64,000 nt of DNA from Paenibacillus pabuli NBRC 13638 (GCF_001514495.1 NZ_BCNM01000004.1:124001-188000), one strand, 5' to 3'. Positions 9,191 to 18,865 are shown, counted from the stretch's first letter. The notes: generated by a model from the letters alone, not told the origin. Program-made: numbers and translations.

Positions 9191-9416
9191 ATGAGATCAC
9201 CACCTGAAGAGAAATGGGTACGAGCAAATTAAGTTCACTAATATGAAATTAATATTTCTATAGATGAACAAAATTTATCATGATTCCATTGAAGGGTCAA
9301 TATTTTTTTTGTATTATGAAAATATGTTCCGTATAAGAAATCTATAATGCGCGATAACGCTGTATCCGGCGGATCGCCCAAATAATCCACATATTACTCC
9401 CAAGGACGTGATAATT

Positions 9417-9782
9417 ATGCTCAACGGAATCGTACCTATTCTGAGGATATTTGATGAAGACAAGGCGAAAGAGTTCTACCTGGAATATCTGGGTTTTCGA
9501 TTGGATTGGGAACATCGGTTTGAGCCAGATTTGCCGCTATATATGCAGGTATCTTTGGACTCCATTCAATTGCATCTATCCGGACATCATGGCGATTGTA
9601 CGCCTGGAGCGGCTTTACGAATAGAAACGGATGCGCTCGATGCATTATGTGAGGCGCTCAATCGGAAAAAGTACAAGCATTCCAGACCTGGCATTACCGA
9701 CACGCCATGGAATCTAAGAGAAATGACAGTGATGGATCCGTTTGGCAATCGGATTGTTTTTTATGAACCTAACGCGGAATAA
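9417..9782 (+). CDS. glyoxalase/bleomycin-resistance superfamily protein
   Basis: A 121-residue single vicinal-oxygen-chelate domain. It begins LNGIVPILRIFDEDKAKEFYLEYLGF and ends MDPFGNRIVFYEP, which is typical of glyoxalase_7-type bleomycin-resistance-like proteins. AAGGA lies about ten bases before the ATG at 9417. A GTG three codons earlier (9408) is too close to that site. It probably dimerises to bind a small molecule or antibiotic; the ligand is unknown. It is co-directional with the XRE regulator 60 bp downstream. Confidence 0.85.
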   Translation: MLNGIVPILRIFDEDKAKEFYLEYLGFRLDWEHRFEPDLPLYMQVSLDSIQLHLSGHHGDCTPGAALRIETDALDALCEALNRKKYKHSRPGITDTPWNLREMTVMDPFGNRIVFYEPNAE

Positions 9783-9841
9783 GATTGTGTATTGAATATT
9801 CAAATCGGATATACAGAAGATCAAAGGGGGAGGATTGCAGC

Positions 9842-10390
9842 ATGGATATTGGTCTAGCCATTCGTACGATCCGCAAACAAAAACAGATCACCATCATGCA
9901 AATGTGCGAGGGTACTGGGCTGTCCAAGGGGTTTATCAGCAACGTGGAAAATAATAAAACATCACCGTCCATCGCGACGCTCGAAAGTATCGCGGATTAT
10001 CTGGAAGTGCCACTGCCATACTTGCTGTTGTCACCCGAGCAGCGGATGAATGTGGTGCGCAAGGAGGAGCGCAAAGAAACAACTGCCGGAAGCGGGCAGA
10101 TTAAGGTACAGCATCTAACGGCAAAGGGCGCCATGCGGATGTCCATTGTAGAGCTGCCGCCGGGTGCATCCACAGGTGTTAGCAAGCATACCGGAGAAGA
10201 GAGTCACCTGGTGCTTCAGGGTAGAATACGCGCAGAGCAGTGTGAGGATGTGGAGATTCTGGAGGCGGGAGATTCGTTCAGCTGGAATGCCATCGTGCCT
10301 CATGAAGTGACCAATATTGGTGAGGAGCCCGCGGTAGTACTGATCGCCGTGTCCAAGGAACTGGATCTGGATCGTTTATGGAATGCATAA
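9842..10390 (+). CDS. XRE family transcriptional regulator with C-terminal cupin domain
   Basis: A 182-residue regulator with an N-terminal helix-turn-helix (residues about 5-60, with CEGTGLSKGFISNVENNKTS). After a linker comes a cupin barrel (about 95-180, PPGAS...HTGEESHLVLQGR...HEV). Proteins of this layout sense small ligands and often control adjacent transport or detoxification genes. GGGGGAGG precedes the ATG at 9842; the longer frame from 9785 is unlikely. The neighbouring glyoxalase gene and the convergent SDR are possible targets but no operator was identified. Confidence 0.88.
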   Translation: MDIGLAIRTIRKQKQITIMQMCEGTGLSKGFISNVENNKTSPSIATLESIADYLEVPLPYLLLSPEQRMNVVRKEERKETTAGSGQIKVQHLTAKGAMRMSIVELPPGASTGVSKHTGEESHLVLQGRIRAEQCEDVEILEAGDSFSWNAIVPHEVTNIGEEPAVVLIAVSKELDLDRLWNA

Positions 10391-10438
10391 AAGGGCGGTT
10401 CCCAAAATCATGACATGAATGATGGGAACTGCCCTTTT
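10389..10438. terminator. bidirectional terminator
   Basis: AAAAGGGCGGTTCCCA pairs with TGGGAACTGCCCTTTT with one G-U pair, flanked by A and T tracts on both sides. It separates the XRE gene from the convergent SDR gene. Confidence 0.85.
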
Positions 10439-10483
10439 ATTATTTCTAACGAACGAGTGAACTCTCCGTACCAACGATCCGGC

Positions 10484-11203
10484 TTACTGTGGATTCGTTG
10501 TCCAGATGCCTGCGGCTTTGACGAATACACGGTCCGACAGTTTGAGTGTTGCCAACGCCAGTTCAGCTACGTCTTCTGCTTGCATCATGCGGTCTTCGTC
10601 TCCAATTTTGAGTCCGGCATTGGTCGCGAGCTCCGTGTTCACTGTGCTTGGTGTTAACGCAGTCACCCGGATATTGGATTTGCGCACTTCCTGCATCAGG
10701 GATTCGGTCATGCCGAGCAGAGCAAATTTGGAAGCACAGTAAGCTGAGCCTGTAGCGAATCCACGCTCGCCTGCGGTGGAGGCAATGTTGATAATGCTGC
10801 CGCTGCTTTCCTTAATCATGCTTGGCAGTACAGCACGAGTGACGTAGTATGTACCCATGACATTCACATGCAGGATACGTTCCCACTCTTCCGGGTCCAT
10901 GTCCAGCAGTGTGCCAAAGCTTGCAATGCCTGCGTTGTTGATCAGAATGTCGACTGCACCAAGCTCCATCTCAATGGCAGCTACGGCTGCTTCAGCCTGA
11001 GTACGATCCGAAATATCAGCAATGGCACTGGTTACTTTTACACCATATTCCTGGCTCAGCGATTGCTGGAGAGCCTCCAGATCGGAGGCCGTCCGAGCGA
11101 TAAGTCCGAGATGTACACCTTCCTTGGCAAGTGCTTGAGCAATGGCACGTCCAATACCTTTACCGGCGCCAGTGATGACAGCCGTTTTATTTTTAAGTTC
11201 CAT
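10484..11203 (-). CDS. short-chain dehydrogenase/reductase, FabG-like
   Basis: A 239-residue NAD(P)-dependent SDR. The cofactor motif TGAGKGIG is near residues 11-18, NNAG near 88-91, the catalytic serine in NIASTAG and YCASK (Y-x3-K) in the middle. The primary sequence resembles 3-ketoacyl-ACP reductase-like enzymes, but the gene stands alone, away from fatty acid genes, so the substrate is open. TAAGGAGG lies about nine bases before the ATG. It converges on the XRE gene. Confidence 0.85.
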   Translation of the reverse strand: MELKNKTAVITGAGKGIGRAIAQALAKEGVHLGLIARTASDLEALQQSLSQEYGVKVTSAIADISDRTQAEAAVAAIEMELGAVDILINNAGIASFGTLLDMDPEEWERILHVNVMGTYYVTRAVLPSMIKESSGSIINIASTAGERGFATGSAYCASKFALLGMTESLMQEVRKSNIRVTALTPSTVNTELATNAGLKIGDEDRMMQAEDVAELALATLKLSDRVFVKAAGIWTTNPQ

Positions 11204-11277
11204 GTGGGTAATTCCTCCTTAGAGTTAGACTGGCATTTAATTATACTATATTACCCACAGTTCGGATATTTACTTCA

Positions 11278-12180
11278 TCATTGTTGCTTGATCTTAACGC
11301 TGCCTGACGTCGTACGAGCTTTGATGACTTCACGGCTTACCATGGGGGATTCAGGTATATTCACATCTCCGGAAGTAGCCTGTGCGTCGTATATTCCGTC
11401 AAAATCAGGCGCCGCCTCTATGGAAATATCCCCTGACTGTCCCGATACATCGATCGGACCGGAAGAAGCTTGCTCAATCTTCACACTACCGGAAGTAAAC
11501 TCAACGTTTGCTGCACCGTTTAATTGCGTGATCTTTGTATCCCCCGACTGGATATGACTGGTCACTTTCCCGTTAAGTCCATCCAGCCTGAAACTTCCCG
11601 ATGTTTGTTTTACTTCCATATCTCCTGCAATGGCTGTGGCTTTAATATCACCTGAGGTCAATTCCAGTTGAATGGCCGGCACGGTGATATCCTGGAGTTG
11701 AACAGCACCGGAGGTACTATTCAACTCCAGCAGATTGGCTTTCAAACCTGTCAGATTCCAATCACTTGAGGAGGATTCCAATTTAACCTCTTTCATCTGA
11801 TGCCCCTCAGGCAGAGCGACCGTTATTTTGGAGTCTCTGTCATTCCAATAAAGAGTGAAAAATTGCAATTGCGCACGTTCTGACTGGGACAGCTTGAATG
11901 TACCGTCGGAGAAGGTTGCCTGTTCAAAGCTTTTAACCGCGGCCGGGTCCCATTTGCCGTCCACTTCGATATAACCATCGGAGTCCGGGCTAACTACAAA
12001 GTCAATATCCGCGCTAAAGTTAGTATGCATGACTATGTTTTGTAACTCATCATTTTTGAAATCCCATCGCTTGGAGTACGCCTCCCGCTTGTCTCCGAAC
12101 TGAACCCCGTATATGGATGTTCCGAGCAGGCCTATGCCGATACATACTATTGCTAAAGCAATCCATTTTTTTGTACTCAT
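11278..12180 (-). CDS. DUF4097 family beta-strand repeat protein
   Basis: A 300-residue protein with one N-terminal membrane helix (about 6-24). An extracytoplasmic beta-solenoid-like region follows, built of repeats of the type TSGD-I-x-A and SGS-V-K-I-x-Q (about 150-300). This is the DUF4097 putative-adhesin fold, usually next to DUF1700 and PadR genes, as here. Its ATG overlaps the upstream gene's stop by 4 bp. The cassette is thought to relate to envelope status; the exact role is not established. The repeated SGD/SGS turns are the main evidence. Confidence 0.85.
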   Translation of the reverse strand: MSTKKWIALAIVCIGIGLLGTSIYGVQFGDKREAYSKRWDFKNDELQNIVMHTNFSADIDFVVSPDSDGYIEVDGKWDPAAVKSFEQATFSDGTFKLSQSERAQLQFFTLYWNDRDSKITVALPEGHQMKEVKLESSSSDWNLTGLKANLLELNSTSGAVQLQDITVPAIQLELTSGDIKATAIAGDMEVKQTSGSFRLDGLNGKVTSHIQSGDTKITQLNGAANVEFTSGSVKIEQASSGPIDVSGQSGDISIEAAPDFDGIYDAQATSGDVNIPESPMVSREVIKARTTSGSVKIKQQ

Positions 12181-12770
12181 GCGGATGCATCTCCTTTCAT
12201 CGTCCTTTTATTCCATCTGATATATTGGAGAGTGGTTACCTTGAAGGCTTGGAATACCCATTTGGTCGCAAGGGAGAATAGAATACCCACACCCAACGCC
12301 CCAATGGAAACGAACAGTTCTGCCTTATCAAAATGATGAAGAAACAGGAAGTCCACTGCAGCAGCCACAGGGGATAATACCAGTAAGGACAGGCTGGCGA
12401 TCACAAGCCATACCGACCACAGAATTAGACCAAGAGGAATACCGAGGATCAAATTCAGGAAAACCAGGCCGATGCCGGTAAAAAAGTTGCGAGCTGCTCG
12501 GTTACTATTCTTTGGTAGACGCATCTCTCCATATGTTGGCGCGTAGAACGGATCAGATCCGGGTGTTTGTGCGTCATACCGATAACCAAGCGCTTCTTTT
12601 GCAATCTCAATGGGGTGACCCAGCTCATGAGCAATCTCCTCTTCCAGTCTTCCTTCTCTCAATCCCATCTCAAAATGCTGATCATAATCAGCGAGCAGTT
12701 CTGCCCGTTCTTGCGGGTCCATCGGTCTTAGATGAACCTCCATGGCCTGCATGAATTGTTGTCTATTCAT
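12177..12770 (-). CDS. DUF1700 (HAAS-domain) membrane protein
   Basis: A 197-residue protein. The N-terminal helical segment (MNRQQFMQAMEVHL...DPQERAELLADYDQHFEMG) is the HAAS signalling domain of DUF1700 proteins. Three or four membrane helices follow (about 85-170). HAAS domains pair functionally with PadR-type regulators, and the PadR gene overlaps its start by 8 bp. It is the middle gene of the PadR-DUF1700-DUF4097 operon. Confidence 0.88.
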   Translation of the reverse strand: MNRQQFMQAMEVHLRPMDPQERAELLADYDQHFEMGLREGRLEEEIAHELGHPIEIAKEALGYRYDAQTPGSDPFYAPTYGEMRLPKNSNRAARNFFTGIGLVFLNLILGIPLGLILWSVWLVIASLSLLVLSPVAAAVDFLFLHHFDKAELFVSIGALGVGILFSLATKWVFQAFKVTTLQYIRWNKRTMKGDASA

Positions 12771-13092
12771 TGGGGGTACCTTCCTCTATAAGATTTGCGA
12801 CATTGCGCACAAAACTATTCCACTCATTCGTGAGGGTCTTCATATAGTCACGACCGGTAACGGACAGTTTGTAATATTTACGCGGCGGGCCTTCACTGGA
12901 TTCCTGCAGATATGTCGTACAATAGCCGTCATTGACCAATCTTCGCAAAAGGGGATATAGCGCACCTTCCGCCACTTCGATATGCTGGGATACAGCCTGA
13001 GCCAATTCGTAGCCGTACCGATCCTGGCGGTTGATTAGCACAAGGACGCATAGCTCCAGCACTCCTTTTTTGAATTGAATATTAACATTCAC
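12763..13092 (-). CDS. PadR family transcriptional regulator
   Basis: A 109-residue winged-helix regulator (FKKGVLELCVLVLINRQDRYGYELAQ, then LYPLLRRLVNDGY and PRKYYKLSVTGR). It probably represses its own operon of three overlapping genes and may be modulated by the DUF1700 partner. GGAGG lies just upstream of the ATG. No certain operator was found in 13093-13200. Length and motifs are standard for the short PadR class. Confidence 0.9.
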   Translation of the reverse strand: MNVNIQFKKGVLELCVLVLINRQDRYGYELAQAVSQHIEVAEGALYPLLRRLVNDGYCTTYLQESSEGPPRKYYKLSVTGRDYMKTLTNEWNSFVRNVANLIEEGTPNE

Positions 13093-13283
13093 TCGGGTTC
13101 CTCCTTGTTGCTCTATCCAATCACTAGTGTGTATTGTTCAGTAGTTATGAATTCATCATAGCATCTCAGTACTGTTTAATGCAAGGTAGTGATTTTAAAA
13201 TAGTTCCATATCATGGTGTACCGCTAAGTTGAACTAACTTCTAACTTCGTTTTCTCGCTAATTACCTATAGATCAGCATACGC

Positions 13284-13330
13284 AAAACCCGGATCGGTTA
13301 CTTCCGTCTGAGGACGGATTCCGATCCGGG
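13284..13330 (-). terminator. terminator of the Rieske oxidoreductase gene
   Basis: CCCGGATCGG (13288-13297) pairs perfectly with CCGATCCGGG (13321-13330). An inner stem TCCGTC/GACGGA is also present, and on the minus strand the structure is followed by TTTTGCG. It lies 45 bp past the stop at 13375. Confidence 0.75.
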
Positions 13331-13374
13331 TCTGTGGGATGAAGGTCTGCCACGATGGGCGTACCAGCTTTAAT

Positions 13375-14928
13375 TTATTCCTGTACTTCCTGTGCTTCCA
13401 GTACCTTAAGATCTTTAACAGCAGGTCCTTCAATGACTTTGCCTGCGTAGTCGAAGCGTGAGCCATGGCATGGACAATCCCAGGAGCGCTCCCCTTCATT
13501 CCACTCCACTTCACAGCCCAAGTGGGTACAGGTGGTGTCCACCAGAAAGAGTTTGCCGCTCGGGTCCTTGTAGGCGCCAGCACGTTTGCCGTCATGGCGA
13601 ACAACTGACCCTTCATCGTTGCCGAGTTCTCCAGCGTTCTTGTGAATAATGCCGATTTTGCCGGAAATCAGTTCCTTGGCTACATTGGCATTCTCAACAA
13701 TGAAGTTTTTCACTCCAGGATCTGCCTTGAACCTTGCAGGATCAAATACGGCCGCGTACGAGTTATCCCGTCCGGTAATTCGATCCGTAAGAATATGTCC
13801 GGCCATCGTTCCTGTAGTCATGCCCCATTTGGCAAAGCCCGTAGCTACATAAACACGTTCATGTCGTCCGGTAATCGGTCCAATATAAGGGACCTTGTCG
13901 AGTGAAATCAGGTCCTGGGCTGACCAGCGAAACGGAATGTTTCGAATGCCAAAGGTCTCGGCCGCATAGCGCTCCAGATGTTCATAGTGACCAAACGTGC
14001 AGATGCCTTGTCCTGTTTTGTGATTTTCGCCGCCGAAAAGGATGTGTTCCTTCCCTTCATGGATAACGGTGCGAAGTGAACGATAAGGTTCATCATCCGA
14101 GAGGTACATCCCACCAGTAAACGGCTTCTGAGGTTCAACAACAACAGCATAGGAGCGCTCAGCGTGCAGCCGTGAAAAATAGAATCCAGGGTCATAAACC
14201 GGGAAATGGGAGGCAACAACGACATGATCTGCTGTAACGGAAGGACCATTGCCATATGTCCGCACATGCAGTGAAGCATCTTCTTCCACATCGGTCACTG
14301 TTGTATGTTCATAGATGCGTACACCTTGCTGGACCGCGGAATCGAGCAGGTAGTGCAGATAAGCCAACGGATCAAAACGAGCCTGACCTGGCATCCTGAT
14401 GCCTGCTCTGGACGGGACCGGGATAGGCAGTGGGTCGACCCATTGACCTGGAATATTGAGCTTGCCATAGGCGGTCAGTTCAACCTCCAGCTTCTTGAGA
14501 TTCTCCTCGGATTGAATGTAGACGTAGGCATCTTCTTCCGCCCACTGGCAATCGATCTGTTTCTCTTTTACCAGATCACGAATCCACTTGGCGGCGGTTG
14601 CATTACCCTCATAATACATGCGGGCCTGTTCTTGTCCAAAGTGGTGCATTAATTCATCGAATATCACACCATGCTGTGCGGATACTTTGGCGGTTGTATG
14701 CCCGGTGGTGCCGTCCAGTACTTTTCCGGCTTCAAGAATTACCACACGCATGCCGGCTTGGGCAAGCAAATAAGCGGTTGTAATACCTGCAATTCCTGCA
14801 CCAATAATGGCTACATCGGCCGAGATGTCTTCCTCCAGTTTAGGATAGGCACTAAATTCATGAGTGGCCCGCCACAGGGATACCGGAACGGGGGGCAGGC
14901 CTGACGTGGACTGATGATTATCGCTCAT
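13375..14928 (-). CDS. FAD-dependent oxidoreductase with C-terminal Rieske [2Fe-2S] domain
   Basis: A 517-residue fusion. An N-terminal DAO-type FAD domain carries GAGIAG (residues 43-48). A C-terminal Rieske domain has C467-x-H469 and C485-x2-H488 as the cluster ligands. This layout is common in Bacillales and is annotated as a Rieske-containing glycine/D-amino-acid-oxidase-like protein; the physiological electron donor and acceptor are unknown. GAGGAGGAG precedes the ATG. The protein is cytoplasmic (no signal peptide). It is divergent from the GH3 gene and monocistronic. Confidence 0.9.
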   Translation of the reverse strand: MSDNHQSTSGLPPVPVSLWRATHEFSAYPKLEEDISADVAIIGAGIAGITTAYLLAQAGMRVVILEAGKVLDGTTGHTTAKVSAQHGVIFDELMHHFGQEQARMYYEGNATAAKWIRDLVKEKQIDCQWAEEDAYVYIQSEENLKKLEVELTAYGKLNIPGQWVDPLPIPVPSRAGIRMPGQARFDPLAYLHYLLDSAVQQGVRIYEHTTVTDVEEDASLHVRTYGNGPSVTADHVVVASHFPVYDPGFYFSRLHAERSYAVVVEPQKPFTGGMYLSDDEPYRSLRTVIHEGKEHILFGGENHKTGQGICTFGHYEHLERYAAETFGIRNIPFRWSAQDLISLDKVPYIGPITGRHERVYVATGFAKWGMTTGTMAGHILTDRITGRDNSYAAVFDPARFKADPGVKNFIVENANVAKELISGKIGIIHKNAGELGNDEGSVVRHDGKRAGAYKDPSGKLFLVDTTCTHLGCEVEWNEGERSWDCPCHGSRFDYAGKVIEGPAVKDLKVLEAQEVQE

Positions 14929-15028
14929 TCGTTCTCCTCCTCAAATCATCTTTTCTTCTATTCATTTGTTTGGTATTCAGCGCATCTGATTGTACTCTTA
15001 TCCATGATTACCACACTGTGCCAGAAAA

Positions 15029-15038
15029 AAACGATTTC
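15029..15038. promoter_or_regulatory. LacI-type operator half-match upstream of the GH3 gene
   Basis: The core AAACGATTTC lies 283 bp before the GH3 start and is identical to the core of the operator-like palindrome before the LacI gene (22729-22742). The flanks here are weaker (no left TG, CT on the right). It lies in the 383-bp region 14929-15311 between the divergent oxidoreductase and GH3 genes. Confidence 0.4.
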
Positions 15039-15123
15039 CTGCAGACTTTCCTGAGGAAAGTTCACATTTTTCTATAAAGCACCCCTGTTTTTTTGGTCAT
15101 ACATGCGATATGATAGTTTTACC

Positions 15124-15133
15124 GAAATCGTTT
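15124..15133. promoter_or_regulatory. second LacI-type operator core upstream of the GH3 gene
   Basis: GAAATCGTTT is the exact reverse complement of AAACGATTTC and is embedded in CCGAAATCGTTTTAG, close to the catabolite-responsive/LacI palindrome pattern. It is 188 bp before the GH3 ATG. Binding could be by the LacI regulator at 21656 or by CcpA. Confidence 0.45.
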
Positions 15134-15311
15134 TAGTAAATAAAAAGAAGTGTTAACATCAGACGCCAAATGCGCTAAAGTCCTTGTTCTAGAAGGATAA
15201 AACTTCAAATCATGATGTCGGATACATCCAGATCAATTCATTATCTCTTATCAACTATGTATTCGCTATCATTCCAATAAATCAAGATAGTCCAAAGGAG
15301 ATTCCCATATC

Positions 15312-18131
15312 ATGACCAACCAAACGAAATATCCTTTCCAGGATACAACGCTCGAACTGGATACACGTGTAAAGGACCTTGTGTCCCGTCTTTCGGAAGA
15401 TGAGAAAATCGAATCGATGCTGCAATACCAACCAGCAGTTGAACGACTGGGTATTGCAGCATACAAACATGGCACAGAGGCAGCTCACGGTCTGGCCTGG
15501 CTTGGCGAAGCCACTTCTTTCCCACAGCCGGTAGGGCTGGCGTGCACATGGGATGCAGACCTGATGCAGGAGATCGGCTCCGTAATCGGAGACGAGGCAC
15601 GTGTGTTTTACAAACGCAATCCAGCAGTAAATGGTCTGACACTGTGGGCACCTACGGTGGATATGGAGCGTGATCCGCGTTGGGGTCGGAACGAAGAGGC
15701 TTATGGTGAAGACCCGGAACTGACTGCTGAGCTGACGACAGCGCTGGTTAAGGGGATTCAGGGCGACCATCCGAAGTATTACAAGGCCGTTGCCACGTTG
15801 AAACACTTCCTTGCAAACAATAATGAAGTGGATCGCGGCAGTGGTTCATCCAGCATTGATCCGCGCAACATGCGTGAATATTATCTGAAAGCGTTCGAGA
15901 AACCGTTCAAGGAGGGAGGCGCGCAGTCCATGATGACTGCGTACAACTCCATTAATGGTACACCCGCTTTACTGCATCCGTTTGTAAACGAGATTGTGAA
16001 GGGCGAATGGGGCATGGATGGCTTCATTGTGAGTGACGCAGGGGATGTCATGGGGATTAAGAACGATCATAAATACTACGATTCTCATACCCCAGGTACA
16101 GTTGAGTCTGTCAAAGCCGGTATTGATAGCATCACCGATGATGCGGATCTGTCGAAGCAGGCGTTGCGTGAAGGGTTGGAGCAAGGCACTCTCACGATGG
16201 AAGACATCGATCTGGCGTTGTTCAATACGTTCCGTGTACGTTTCCGTCTGGGTGAATTCGATCCGGCTGAGGGTAATCCATATGCTTCGATCGGTGAAGA
16301 AGCGATGATGACGGAGAAGGCGAAGGCATTGTCATTGAGAGCGGCGAGAGAACAAGTGGTATTGCTCAAAAATGATAAAAGCACGCTTCCACTGGATCAA
16401 AAGAAATCCGGCAAAGTGGCTGTTATTGGTCAGCTGGGCGGAACAGTATACCGTGACTGGTATGCAGGCACCATGCCATATAGCGTATCCCCGCTTGAAG
16501 CAATCAGAGGCAAAGTAGGCGGCGACAAGGTTGCATTCAAAGATGGCAACGACCGTATTACACTGACTTCCGTCGCAAGCGGAAAGGCTGTCGGTTTGGG
16601 TGAAGGTGAGAAATCACCCGTTATTGCTTCAGGCGATGGCGAGACTTTTACGGTGACGGATTGGGGCTTCGGGAGTTACACGCTGAAGGCAGACAGCAAC
16701 GGTAAATATCTGACCACGGATGAAGAGACGGTTACGGCATCCGCGGATGAAGTATACGGCTGGTTTGTAAAGGAAGTATTTCATCTGTTGCCTCAACAGG
16801 ACGGAAGTGTGGGGCTGACCACTTGGAACGGTAAAACAGTAACAGTAGCCAGTAGCGGAAACGATGCATTCGCAGTGTCCGAAGAATTGAAATCATTCGG
16901 TGCTGCGGAGACGTTCAAAAAGGATATTGTGGTGAATGGATTGGAGGAAGCTGTAGCGGCAGCGAAGGAAGCGGAGACGGCGATTGTATTTGTCGGCAAC
17001 AATCCGCTTGTGAATGGTAAAGAAGAGGTCGACCGTCCAGGTCTGGATCTGGCTGAATCGCAACAGTGTCTGGTTGAAGCAGTCTATGCAGCCAATCCGA
17101 ATACCGTTGTAGTTATCGTGGGAAGTTATCCGTTCACGTCCAACTGGGTGCAGGAGAACATTCCGGCTGTATTATATACATCCCATGCTGGACAAGAGTT
17201 GGGGAATGCTGTGGCTGATGTATTGTATGGCGATTATGCGCCAGCAGGCCGCCTGAATATGACGTGGGTGCAATCGGCGGATCAGCTGACCGATATCAGA
17301 GACTACGATATCATTCAATCGGGACGTACGTATCAGTACTTTGAAGGTGATGTACTATATCCATTCGGACATGGCTTAACGTATGCATCGTTCAAATACA
17401 GTAATTTAGAGCTCAGTCCGGCCCAAGCTGGAGTCGAAGAGACCATTACTGTGCATGTGGACGTGACGAATACAGGAACGATTGCCAGTGATGAGGTTGT
17501 GCAGTTGTATGTGCGTGCCGGACAGTCCCGTGTAAAACGTCCACTCAAAACGTTAAAAGGATTCCGTCGTCTTCATATTGAAGCTGGAGCTACAGTGAAA
17601 GTCAGCTTCACACTGCCAGTTCAGGAACTGGCGATCTGGGATGTAACCCGTGATCGTTATGTGGTCGAAAGCGGCACATACTCTATTATGGTAGGCAAAT
17701 CCTCCGCAGATGTTCAGCTTGTTGCTGACCTGACGGTACAAGGGGAGACGATTCCAGCCCGTAATTTGAGTGTGATCACTCGTGCAGAGAACTACGATGC
17801 CTACTTGGGTGTGGACCTGGATGAAAGCAAGGAAGGCGGCACTTCGGTCCGTGTAATTGGTGAACAAGGCTGGATTGCCTTCAAGGATGCAGATCTGGGC
17901 GGTGGTATCACAGCGCTTGAAGCTCGTGTATCCGCAGAGCAGGACGGTGCAGTATTGGAAGTTCGACTGGGTGCACCTGATGGTGCACTGGCAGGACGCG
18001 TGGAATGGACGAAGGGCGGAGCCCAACAGTGGTCTACGGTTAAGGCAGGCCTCCAAGGCGTGTCAGGTCAACAGGATGTATATCTGGTATTATCCGCAGG
18101 AGTCCGTGTCAGCCATTTTGAGGTTCATTAA
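15312..18131 (+). CDS. glycoside hydrolase family 3 protein with beta-trefoil-like insert and CBM6-like tail
   Basis: A 939-residue enzyme, probably a beta-glucosidase or beta-xylosidase. The GH3 N-terminal barrel (about 20-310) carries the nucleophile in GFIVSDAGD (Asp242). The GH3 C-terminal domain (about 340-680) is interrupted at about 413-525 by an all-beta segment with fascin/ricin-like repeats (ITLTSVASGKAVGL, LKADSNGKYLTTD). A fibronectin III-like domain follows (about 705-800). A C-terminal CBM6-like domain (about 820-939) starts with the RAENYDA motif. There is no signal peptide, so it acts inside the cell on imported oligosaccharides. AAAGGAG lies upstream. It probably belongs to the regulon of a LacI-type repressor. 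Confidence 0.88.
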   Translation: MTNQTKYPFQDTTLELDTRVKDLVSRLSEDEKIESMLQYQPAVERLGIAAYKHGTEAAHGLAWLGEATSFPQPVGLACTWDADLMQEIGSVIGDEARVFYKRNPAVNGLTLWAPTVDMERDPRWGRNEEAYGEDPELTAELTTALVKGIQGDHPKYYKAVATLKHFLANNNEVDRGSGSSSIDPRNMREYYLKAFEKPFKEGGAQSMMTAYNSINGTPALLHPFVNEIVKGEWGMDGFIVSDAGDVMGIKNDHKYYDSHTPGTVESVKAGIDSITDDADLSKQALREGLEQGTLTMEDIDLALFNTFRVRFRLGEFDPAEGNPYASIGEEAMMTEKAKALSLRAAREQVVLLKNDKSTLPLDQKKSGKVAVIGQLGGTVYRDWYAGTMPYSVSPLEAIRGKVGGDKVAFKDGNDRITLTSVASGKAVGLGEGEKSPVIASGDGETFTVTDWGFGSYTLKADSNGKYLTTDEETVTASADEVYGWFVKEVFHLLPQQDGSVGLTTWNGKTVTVASSGNDAFAVSEELKSFGAAETFKKDIVVNGLEEAVAAAKEAETAIVFVGNNPLVNGKEEVDRPGLDLAESQQCLVEAVYAANPNTVVVIVGSYPFTSNWVQENIPAVLYTSHAGQELGNAVADVLYGDYAPAGRLNMTWVQSADQLTDIRDYDIIQSGRTYQYFEGDVLYPFGHGLTYASFKYSNLELSPAQAGVEETITVHVDVTNTGTIASDEVVQLYVRAGQSRVKRPLKTLKGFRRLHIEAGATVKVSFTLPVQELAIWDVTRDRYVVESGTYSIMVGKSSADVQLVADLTVQGETIPARNLSVITRAENYDAYLGVDLDESKEGGTSVRVIGEQGWIAFKDADLGGGITALEARVSAEQDGAVLEVRLGAPDGALAGRVEWTKGGAQQWSTVKAGLQGVSGQQDVYLVLSAGVRVSHFEVH

Positions 18132-18243
18132 GGCGGAAGCAGCAGATCTCTCGGGTCAAAGCGCTGAGGAATCAACAGGAGCTTAAAAGAAAAATCGCAG
18201 CTAATAATATGCAATGTACCTGAATCATTAAACAATAATTAAC

Positions 18244-18294
18244 GCTTAAAAGGGAAGTACCTGTCAGATTCATGACGGGACTTCCCTTTTAAGC
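18244..18294. terminator. bidirectional terminator
   Basis: GCTTAAAAGGGAAGT pairs with ACTTCCCTTTTAAGC around a loop containing a smaller GTCA/TGAC stem. A/T tracts on both sides allow use by the GH3 gene and the convergent nrdG. Confidence 0.8.
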
Positions 18295-18355
18295 ATGGCC
18301 ACGCATGTAGCGCGAGCCATCAATCATTGCGGTTTCTATTCCAATCCAAGAATCG

Positions 18356-18865
18356 TTACCCTGCTTCGAAAGGCATGGTAATGATTGTCCGGCCAGCCAT
18401 CGTTGCACCCACATCGATGATGCGTTGATTGCGACTGCCGCGAAAGGGCAAAGACACATCACGCTCAGCTGCGACATAAGGTCCATCAATAATTACGTCG
18501 CATAGCCGGGATAGCTCTGCCCGGGCCGGGTCTGTAATCAGTTCTTCATATACAAATCCCGTATAGGCCCATACGGTCATATCAGGCCGTGCAGCCCGAA
18601 GCTGCCGCACCCAGGAGGTACACTCCGCAGCAGAGAAAAAAGGATCACCTCCGCATAACGTAACCCCTTCCAGCAAGGGATGAGTAACCACTTCATGCAA
18701 TATCTGCTGCTGTCGCTCCTCCGTGAAGGGCTCTCCAGCCCGGAAGCTCCACGAACCGGGGCTGAAGCAGCCCGGACAGGCGTGGCGGCATCCACTGATG
18801 AACAACACGGCACGCAGGCCCGTACCTTCATTCACCGATTCCGGGATATAACCATACAGATTCAT
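18356..18865 (-). CDS. nrdG: anaerobic ribonucleotide reductase activating enzyme NrdG
   Basis: A 169-residue radical-SAM activase that generates the glycyl radical on NrdD. The iron-sulfur ligands are C26, C30 and C33 (CRHACPGC), and GGDPF follows, as in the family. The ATG overlaps the nrdD stop by 4 bp, so the pair is translationally coupled. It is used for dNTP synthesis without oxygen. Confidence 0.95.
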   Translation of the reverse strand: MNLYGYIPESVNEGTGLRAVLFISGCRHACPGCFSPGSWSFRAGEPFTEERQQQILHEVVTHPLLEGVTLCGGDPFFSAAECTSWVRQLRAARPDMTVWAYTGFVYEELITDPARAELSRLCDVIIDGPYVAAERDVSLPFRGSRNQRIIDVGATMAGRTIITMPFEAG

